Assembly: GCA_030040955.1 (NCBI GenBank)
Contig: JASHSH010000365.1
Location: 1-27,442, forward strand
Origin: Rhodospirillales bacterium
GTDB taxonomy: Bacteria; Pseudomonadota; Alphaproteobacteria; Rhodospirillales; Magnetospirillaceae
DNA: 27,442 nt
Direction of reading: 5' to 3'
Shown: piece after piece, positions 15,331 through 21,133 of the stretch
How the letters are laid out: every line of letters begins with the position of its first letter
Position numbering within the stretch: the stretch's first letter is position 1
Position numbers and translations under genes: made by a program
The notes under the pieces: model-generated
What the model was told of the DNA's origin: nothing
What the model saw: only the letters and a program-made list of their open reading frames with translations
Database searches by the model: none

Positions 15331-16238
15331 ACGTGACGGGGCGGCCCCCCGACGGCGGGACGGCGGCTCTCAGGACCGCGTAAATACGCTGCGTAGCCAT
15401 GGGCGTGCTTCCCCCTGGCGAAGCGCGGGAGTTGGTCCGAATCGATGAATCCGCACCGCCAGGCGACCTCTCCGCTGCGTTCGATATCGAGGCCCTTCCG
15501 ATCCTCGGTCATACGCGCGAAAGCGCCGAATTCAGACAGCGCGCGCGGCGTTCCGGTATCGAGCCCGGGATCGCCAGGCTTGAGCATTTCGACCGTCATC
15601 TCGCCGCGCCTCGGATAGGTTTGATATACGTCGGCGATTTCAAGCTCACCGCGCGCAAAGGAATGCGACGCTGAAGCGAGATCGACCGCTCGCGGGTCGT
15701 ACAAGGAGCGGCACGTCGGAGCCCGGTTCGAACGCGGCCGGGCCCGCTTCTCCAAGATCTCGGCCGCACGGTCGCGTTCTTTGAGCAGGATTGCGCCGTA
15801 GCTGTGCGGAACGCCCACCCGATATGCGAATTCGGTCGTCGTTCCTGGCCACGCTGCGAAGTTCGCCAATCGGTCGCTAAACTGTGCGCCGAAGAACACG
15901 TTCGAGCCCGGTGTCGGCGCGCGGCTATTCGCCCCAATGAGCGACCGACAGACTAGAAAGGCGTCGGCCGAACTCCCGAGCTCGCCCGGCTCGGCATAGG
16001 ACGGATCGAGGCCCCGGTGGGGGGCGGTACGGAAAAACCAACGAAATAAAGGCAGATTCCGCAGCGTCGCGACGATCCGAATTCGTCGGATACCGACCAG
16101 CATCGACGTGATGAGCAGATACAGGAATGCTGGTCTGTCGTGAACCGGTAGTTCCCACATACAGATCAGCGGGGCGGCGTGATTGAGGTGAGAATCCGAT
16201 CTGCCCGCCCGGACGACCCTCTTCCACGCTTCGGCCAT
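15327..16238 (-). CDS. RfbA (glucose-1-phosphate thymidylyltransferase) homologue with erased active site, probable pseudoenzyme
   Basis: The protein has 303 residues from an ATG at 16238, a length normal for RfbA (about 290). Compared from memory with E. coli RfbA, it aligns almost without gaps: SMLVGIRRIRIVAT, SNVFFG, SFARGELEIADVYQTYP (193-209), GLDTGT (225-230), EDRKGLDIERSGEVAWRCGFID (245-266). Nearly every catalytic or substrate residue differs. The GGSGTR loop reads GRSDSH (12-17), the following catalytic Lys region reads ICMWELP, the base-binding QPxPxGLAQAF reads PGELGSSADAF (84-94), the metal Asp of LGDNIF is Ser112, and EEKP reads EKRA (163-166). Only the second metal Asp in LDTGT remains. 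Thymidylyl transfer is therefore unlikely. Yet frame and length are kept, and its TGA overlaps the next ATG. It could be a regulatory or structural pseudoenzyme or an early pseudogene. The frame stays open to 16697, but that part is not RfbA-like. Confidence 0.75.
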   Translation of the reverse strand: MAEAWKRVVRAGRSDSHLNHAAPLICMWELPVHDRPAFLYLLITSMLVGIRRIRIVATLRNLPLFRWFFRTAPHRGLDPSYAEPGELGSSADAFLVCRSLIGANSRAPTPGSNVFFGAQFSDRLANFAAWPGTTTEFAYRVGVPHSYGAILLKERDRAAEILEKRARPRSNRAPTCRSLYDPRAVDLASASHSFARGELEIADVYQTYPRRGEMTVEMLKPGDPGLDTGTPRALSEFGAFARMTEDRKGLDIERSGEVAWRCGFIDSDQLPRFARGKHAHGYAAYLRGPESRRPAVGGPPRHV

Positions 16239-16375
16239 CGACCCGCGTTTCCCGCCACGTTCAACTCTCGGGCTGAACATAGTATCTTCGCATGCTGCTG
16301 TCATGAGTTCGTCGGCGAATCGGAGCGAAGCGAACACTACGGCCGCTGTAGAATTGACGCAAAGGATATGCGCGC
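16239..16375. other. Divergent intergenic region between RfbA-like gene and TPR-GT41 gene
   Basis: These 137 bases must carry promoters for both flanking transcripts. On the minus strand TACTAT resembles a -10, but the only candidate -35 (ATGACA) is about 14 bases away, too close for confidence. I saw no strong palindrome. Confidence 0.4.
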
Positions 16376-18262
16376 TTGTTCGAATTGATCCGACGCGGTC
16401 TCGTGCAGTTGATCCTGCACGATCGTTCCAGCCCCGAAATGAATTCGGCACGGGCCCAGACATCGGCCCAGCAGGGAAACTCGACCGTAGCGCACGCGCA
16501 TCTGGCCGAGGCGCGCTCGCGGATGACGCAGGGCCGGTGGGACGAGGCCGAAGCGTTGCTCCGGAAATCCGTCGATGCGGATGATTCCCTCGTCGATGCC
16601 TATGGCGCCTTGGCGGAGATTTTCTGGCGCCAGGGCCGCTTCCTCGAATCCACAGCGATGAGCCACCAAGTGGCAAGCCGCGACCCGCGCGACGCAATGG
16701 CGCGGTTCCACCTCGGCGATGGACTCATGCAGCTGGGCGATTTCGATGAAGCCGTCGCCGCTTTTCGGGCCTCGATCGCGCTGAAGGCGGACTATGCGCC
16801 GGCGCATGTTCGGCTCTCGGTCGCGCTCGAGCGGCTGGGACGATACGAGGATTCGGCTGCGGCGGCCTCGCGCGCCGTGGCGATCGACGCGAGTTCGCCG
16901 GCGGCGCGCTTTCGGCTTGCCTTTCTGCGCCGCTCCGTCTGCGATTGGCGGGAGTTCGCGTCCGACGCGGTATTCATCCGCCGGTCGATTCGAGACGGTG
17001 CGGGATTCTTCCCCGGCGCGATTTCGCTCATGCCGGCGACCGCGGCGGAGCAGCTGCGCAACGCGCGCGACTTCGTCGCCGGTCTCGATCTGCCTCCGCC
17101 CATGCCGATCGTCTCGCGCGAGTCCAGAAGCGACGTGCGCATCCGGCTGGGCTATTTGTCGAGCGGATTGCGCGAGCATCCGACGGGGCGTCTGATCGCC
17201 GAGCTGATCGAGCTGCATGACCGAAAACGATTCGAAGTGCTGGGATACTCGCTCGCCAGGGACGACGGCAGCCGCCTCGGCGCGAGGATCGCGCAGGCAT
17301 TCGACCGGATCGCGTATATTCAGGACGGCTCCCAGGCGGAGTTCGCCGCGCGCATCCGCGACGACGAAGTCGATATCCTGGTGGACCTCAACGGTCACAC
17401 GGACGGCAACGGAATTCGCATCCTGGCGCGGCGGCCCGCTCCGATTCAGGTGAACTATCTCGGCTATCCGGGGACGATGGGCGCGGCGTTCATCGACTAT
17501 CTGATCGCCGACAAAATCGTCGTTCCCGAATCCGATCAGGACTCCTACTCCGAAAAGCTGGCCTATTTGCCGCACAGCTACCAGGTGAACGATCGCCGGC
17601 GGCCCATCGGCGAACCTACGCCCGCGCGCGCCGAACTGGGTCTGCCGGAGCACGGTCTGGTGTTCGCCTGCCTCAACGACCCGCGCAAGATCGTGCCCGA
17701 ATTCTTCGATCTCTGGGTGCGTCTGCTCGCAGCGGTGCCGGACTCGGTGCTGTGGCTGATGGGAGGGCGCGATGCGGCCGCGCGGAATCTTCGCCGCGAG
17801 GCCGAGCGTCGCGGCGTCGCGGAATCGCGCCTGGTGTGGGCGCCGAGGCTGCCGGCGCCCGAACATCTGGCGCGTGTCCGCCGGGCCGATTTGTTCCTCG
17901 ACACGCTGCCTTGCGGCGGACATACCACCTTGAGCGACACGCTGTGGGCCGGCGTCCCCGCGGTAACCTGCCTGGGCGACGCCTTTCCCGGGCGCGTCGG
18001 CGCGAGCCTGCTGCGCGCCGTGGGCCTGCCCGAGCTGGTGACCGAATCGCTGGCGGAATACGAGGCGCTTGCGCTCCGCCTCGCCCGCGATCCGTCTCGC
18101 CTCGCCGAACTGCGCCGCAGATTGCATACAAACCGGGAGATGGCGCCGCTGTTCGATACGCCCCGTTTCGTCAGACATATCGAGGCGGCATACGAGGAAA
18201 TGTGGAGAAACTGGCGCGCACAGCGGCCGCCTCGCCCAATAATCGTAAGAGAAACTCCTTAA
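16376..18262 (+). CDS. TPR plus GT41 (O-GlcNAc transferase/SPINDLY-like) glycosyltransferase (second copy)
   Basis: The protein has 628 residues from a TTG at 16376 with AAAGGA nine bases upstream; an ATG at 16439 is the alternative but lacks a ribosome site. Four to five TPRs lie at about 38-175, for example GRWDEAEALLRKS and GDFDEAVAAFRAS. The GT41 catalytic region follows: RIRLGYLSSGLREHPTG with H268 equivalent to the conserved OGT His, DLNGHTDGNG (337-346), PAPIQVNYLGYPGTMGAAF, K438 in NDPRKIVPEFFDLW, and LPCGGHTTLSDTLWAG with H516. All the motifs expected of a working O-linked protein glycosyltransferase are present, including the NGHT that the other GT41 gene in this window has lost. 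It is transcribed alone, divergent from the RfbA-like gene and upstream of the MBL/hemerythrin gene. A protein acceptor such as flagellin or another surface protein is inferred from the family. Confidence 0.92.
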   Translation: MFELIRRGLVQLILHDRSSPEMNSARAQTSAQQGNSTVAHAHLAEARSRMTQGRWDEAEALLRKSVDADDSLVDAYGALAEIFWRQGRFLESTAMSHQVASRDPRDAMARFHLGDGLMQLGDFDEAVAAFRASIALKADYAPAHVRLSVALERLGRYEDSAAAASRAVAIDASSPAARFRLAFLRRSVCDWREFASDAVFIRRSIRDGAGFFPGAISLMPATAAEQLRNARDFVAGLDLPPPMPIVSRESRSDVRIRLGYLSSGLREHPTGRLIAELIELHDRKRFEVLGYSLARDDGSRLGARIAQAFDRIAYIQDGSQAEFAARIRDDEVDILVDLNGHTDGNGIRILARRPAPIQVNYLGYPGTMGAAFIDYLIADKIVVPESDQDSYSEKLAYLPHSYQVNDRRRPIGEPTPARAELGLPEHGLVFACLNDPRKIVPEFFDLWVRLLAAVPDSVLWLMGGRDAAARNLRREAERRGVAESRLVWAPRLPAPEHLARVRRADLFLDTLPCGGHTTLSDTLWAGVPAVTCLGDAFPGRVGASLLRAVGLPELVTESLAEYEALALRLARDPSRLAELRRRLHTNREMAPLFDTPRFVRHIEAAYEEMWRNWRAQRPPRPIIVRETP

Positions 18263-18275
18263 TCTACTGTCAAAC

Positions 18276-18304
18276 TTGCGTAAATCGCGGGTATCGGCTA
18301 TGCA
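18276..18304 (+). promoter_or_regulatory. Weak candidate promoter of the MBL/hemerythrin gene
   Basis: TTGCGT (18276-18281) is separated by 17 bases from TATGCA (18299-18304). Each box has only three of six consensus matches, so this is weak by itself. It gains some support because its distance to the start codon, 73 bases, is nearly the same as that of the stronger candidate before the paralogue (70 bases). Confidence 0.3.
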
Positions 18305-18338
18305 TTCCGCCGGGGACGGGGGCTGAGCGGGCGGATAC

Positions 18339-18362
18339 CGCGGCGCGTCTTTACGCGCCGCG
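18339..18362 (+). promoter_or_regulatory. Perfect 10-bp hairpin in the leader of the MBL/hemerythrin gene
   Basis: The arms 18339-18348 and 18353-18362 are perfectly complementary (CGCGGCGCGT and ACGCGCCGCG), with a CTTT loop. The stem is almost all G-C and ends 15 bases before the ATG at 18378, directly ahead of the GGGAC ribosome-site region. No U-tract follows, so it does not look like an intrinsic terminator of the upstream GT41 gene. It could slow ribosome loading or protect the message. Confidence 0.55.
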
Positions 18363-18377
18363 CGGAGTGCCGGGACG

Positions 18378-20990
18378 ATGTCGAGCTTGCGTAAGATTCA
18401 CGTCACCACCGGCGTGAGCTGGGTCGAGGCGCCCGAGGTCGGGTTGTACGTCCTGTGCGGCTGCCCGGCCGACTCGGTCAAGCATCTGATGCGGCGCGGG
18501 CTGATCGTCGAAACCGAAGCCGACGGGGTCTTCTTCGAGACCGGACCGAACGCGATCCTGCTTTCCGACGTCATGGTCCAGAACGGCGCGTTCTGCAATC
18601 TGGCCGAGTTCCCGGTCCTTCAGATGCTGTATCGCCAGGGGATGATCATCCCCGGCCATCCCAACAACAAGGGCGCCAAGCCCCTGCTCATCGGCCGGCG
18701 CGAGCAGGTGGACGCGCAGATGCGTTACATCCACCGCGGCAATTACGGCCTGCTCAGCCGCGACGAGATGGTCGCCGCCGGCACCACCCCCGAGACCGCC
18801 GACGAGTTGATGGCGATGAAGCTCGCCTTCGCCTTCGGCGCCATCCTCCATCCGGCCGACCTGATCGATTCGCTGACCGTCGCCGACTCGCCGGTGACGC
18901 TGCCCGGCGGCGTGATCCTGCGCCGTCTCGGGCTGAACCGATATCTGTTCGAACTGGGCGCGGATTCGATCGAGGTCGATCTCAACCTTCCACCCGGCAT
19001 CACGTACGAACCTCCCTACACGCTCGGCAATCACCGCATCGACCGGTCCTACTTCTCCGTGATCCATGTCGGCGAGGGCGACGGCTGGGACCCGAACCGG
19101 CCCTGCATGAGCAGCATCGTCGTGTTCCAGGGCAAGATCTACCTGATCGACGCCGGCCCGAACCTGCAATACAGCCTGACCTCGCTCGGCATCGGCATCA
19201 ACGAGGTCGAGGGCGTCTTCCACACCCACTGCCACGACGATCATTTCGCCGGTCTGACCACGCTGATGCGCGCGGACAAGCGCATCAAGTATTTCGCCAC
19301 GCCCCTGGTCTGCGCTTCCGTGAAGAAGAAGCTCGCGGCGCTGCTCACCATCGAGGAATCGGACTTCGCCGATTACTTCGACATCCACGACCTGGCGTTC
19401 GACGAGTGGAACAACATCGACGGCCTCGAGGTGAAGCCCATCCTTTCGCCGCACCCGGTCGAGACCAGCATCCTGATGTTCCGGGCGCTGTGGGAGAACG
19501 GCTATCGCACCTACGCGCATTGGGCCGACATCGCCTCGCGCGAGACGCTCTCGCGCATGGTCACCTCCGAGGGAGGCCCCGGCATCTCGCGCGATTTCTA
19601 CGAGCGGGTGATCGCCGACTATTCGGCGCCGGCCGACATCAAGAAGATCGACGCCGGCGGCGGCATGATCCACGGCCAGGCGGAGGATTTCCGCGACGAC
19701 GCCTCGCGCAAGATCGTGCTCGCCCATGTCGCCCGTTCGCTGACCGTCGAGGAGAAGCGCATCGGTTCCGGCGCGCCCTTCGCCACCGCCGAGGTGCTCA
19801 TCTCCGGCAGCCAGGACTTCATCTGGAGCAGCGCGTTCCAGCTGCTCGCCGCCTACTTCCCCAAGACCCCGCGTCACGATCTGCGGCTGCTCATCAATTG
19901 CCCGATCGCGGTGTGCAATCCCGAGACCATCCTTCTCCATCCCGACCATCTGGTCGACCAGATCCACCTCCTGGTCACCGGCGCGGTCGAGATGATCGAG
20001 GATACCTCGCATGTCAGCGGTGTGCTGTCGGCCGGCGCGCTGATCGGCGAGATGGCGGCGCTGGAGGGCGCGCCCGCCGGCAAGACCTATCGCGCGATCA
20101 GCTTCGTCCAGTCGTTGATGATTCCGGGCGATCTGTACCGCGAATTCGTGCGCCGCAACGGCTTGCTCGACGAGGTGATGACGCATGCGGAGCGGCGCAA
20201 CTTCCTGCGCGCGACCTGGCTGTGCGCCGAGGCACTGACCGAGACGACGCTGCACAACCTGGCCAAGGGGCTCACGGCGCGGGAGTATCCGGCCGGGGTC
20301 GACGTGCGCACCGGCGGATCGCTCGCCTTCCTGCGCTCGGGCACCGCCGAGCTGATGAGCGGCGGGCATTCGATCGAATCGCTCGGGCCCGGCGCGTTCT
20401 GGGGCGAGGAGTCCGCCCTGTTCGCCACCCCGCCCTTGTTCCGCGCCCGCGGCCGCGAGCCGATCCAGGTGTACCTGTCCGCGCCCGACGTGGCCCGTCA
20501 CGTGCCGGTGATGCGCTGGAAGCTGCTGGAATGCCACAAGCGCCGAGTCAACGCCGATATCGGCGAAGGCGGGCGGGCCAACGGCCGCGGCCTGCGCTGG
20601 CGCGAGGAGTACGGCGTGAACGTCCAGCGCTTCGACCATCATCACCGCAATCTCATCATGCGGGCCAATGCCGCGGTCGAGGCGATCGCCTGCGGCGACG
20701 GCCGCGCCGATGTCGATCACGCCTTCGAGGACCTGTTCGGCTATGCGAGCTTCCATTTCGGCGAGGAGGAGCGGCTGCTGGAGGCGACCGGCGCATCCTG
20801 GCTCGGCGAGCATCGGGTCAAGCATGCGAGGCTGCTCGAGCAGATATCGGAGCTCGAGCGCCGCTACCGGGGCCGAGGCCCGGAATCCGCCGGCGAATTG
20901 GCCGCCCAGCTCGCCGAATGGGTGGTCGGCCATATCGTGGCGGACGACCGGCGCACCGCCTCCTTCCTGAACGCCAAGGGCATCTACTGA
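18378..20990 (+). CDS. MBL-fold hydrolase with two cNMP-binding-like domains and C-terminal bacteriohemerythrin
   Basis: The protein has 870 residues, start ATG after GGGAC. Residues 1-215 are a conserved region I do not recognise, with LCGCPADSVKHLMRRGLI and ETGPNAILLSD. Residues about 220-440 form a metallo-beta-lactamase domain: HCHDDH (H284, H286, D288, H289), SPHPVET with H359, HWADI with D384 and IHG with H432, so both metal sites look intact. Residues about 505-630 and 635-715 look like cyclic-nucleotide-binding beta-barrels. In the first, the cassette reads GEMA (557-560) but the phosphate-binding Arg is Ala567, so classical cNMP binding is doubtful. Residues about 738-870 are a bacteriohemerythrin with all seven di-iron ligands (H756, H793, E797, H812, H816, H852, D857). 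There is no signal peptide or membrane span, so it is cytoplasmic. I infer an O2-, NO- or redox-gated hydrolase or sensor. A hemerythrin-less paralogue follows. Confidence 0.85.
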   Translation: MSSLRKIHVTTGVSWVEAPEVGLYVLCGCPADSVKHLMRRGLIVETEADGVFFETGPNAILLSDVMVQNGAFCNLAEFPVLQMLYRQGMIIPGHPNNKGAKPLLIGRREQVDAQMRYIHRGNYGLLSRDEMVAAGTTPETADELMAMKLAFAFGAILHPADLIDSLTVADSPVTLPGGVILRRLGLNRYLFELGADSIEVDLNLPPGITYEPPYTLGNHRIDRSYFSVIHVGEGDGWDPNRPCMSSIVVFQGKIYLIDAGPNLQYSLTSLGIGINEVEGVFHTHCHDDHFAGLTTLMRADKRIKYFATPLVCASVKKKLAALLTIEESDFADYFDIHDLAFDEWNNIDGLEVKPILSPHPVETSILMFRALWENGYRTYAHWADIASRETLSRMVTSEGGPGISRDFYERVIADYSAPADIKKIDAGGGMIHGQAEDFRDDASRKIVLAHVARSLTVEEKRIGSGAPFATAEVLISGSQDFIWSSAFQLLAAYFPKTPRHDLRLLINCPIAVCNPETILLHPDHLVDQIHLLVTGAVEMIEDTSHVSGVLSAGALIGEMAALEGAPAGKTYRAISFVQSLMIPGDLYREFVRRNGLLDEVMTHAERRNFLRATWLCAEALTETTLHNLAKGLTAREYPAGVDVRTGGSLAFLRSGTAELMSGGHSIESLGPGAFWGEESALFATPPLFRARGREPIQVYLSAPDVARHVPVMRWKLLECHKRRVNADIGEGGRANGRGLRWREEYGVNVQRFDHHHRNLIMRANAAVEAIACGDGRADVDHAFEDLFGYASFHFGEEERLLEATGASWLGEHRVKHARLLEQISELERRYRGRGPESAGELAAQLAEWVVGHIVADDRRTASFLNAKGIY

Positions 20991-21034
20991 CACTCGTCCG
21001 CCAGCCCGGCCCCTGGCGCCCGCCGCGGTGCCGC

Positions 21035-21063
21035 TTGGCGGCTCTGTCCGCCTGACCTATTAT
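21035..21063 (+). promoter_or_regulatory. Candidate sigma-70-type promoter of the second MBL gene
   Basis: TTGGCG (21035-21040), a 17-base spacer and TATTAT (21058-21063) match four and five of six consensus bases. Transcription would start near 21070 and leave a leader of about 64 bases. It lies in the 143-base gap between the two MBL genes, so the second gene can be expressed apart from the first. Confidence 0.5.
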
Positions 21064-21133
21064 TCGGTCGGAGGTAGGGCGCGGCCCACCGTGGGGGCGG
21101 GCGCGAACCAAAGGTGAACGTGAGTCGTCGCGT

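Noticed and set aside
16239..16697. N-terminal extension of the RfbA-like frame to 16697
   Set aside because: It overlaps the start of the divergent GT41 gene and shows no RfbA similarity; RfbA homology begins at the ATG at 16238.
16337..18178. 613-codon minus-strand open frame opposite the second GT41 gene
   Set aside because: Shadow of a gene with full GT41 motifs on plus.
18339..18362. Hairpin read as an intrinsic terminator of the GT41 gene
   Set aside because: No U-tract follows and it ends only 15 bases before the next start codon.
18275..18394. CTTGCGTAA occurring twice (18275-18283 and 18386-18394)
   Set aside because: Only nine bases, the second copy is inside coding sequence, and no third copy was found; likely chance.
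18351..20993. 880-codon minus-strand open frame opposite the MBL/hemerythrin gene
   Set aside because: Antisense shadow caused by GC-rich third positions; no recognisable domain, and the plus strand has intact catalytic motifs.
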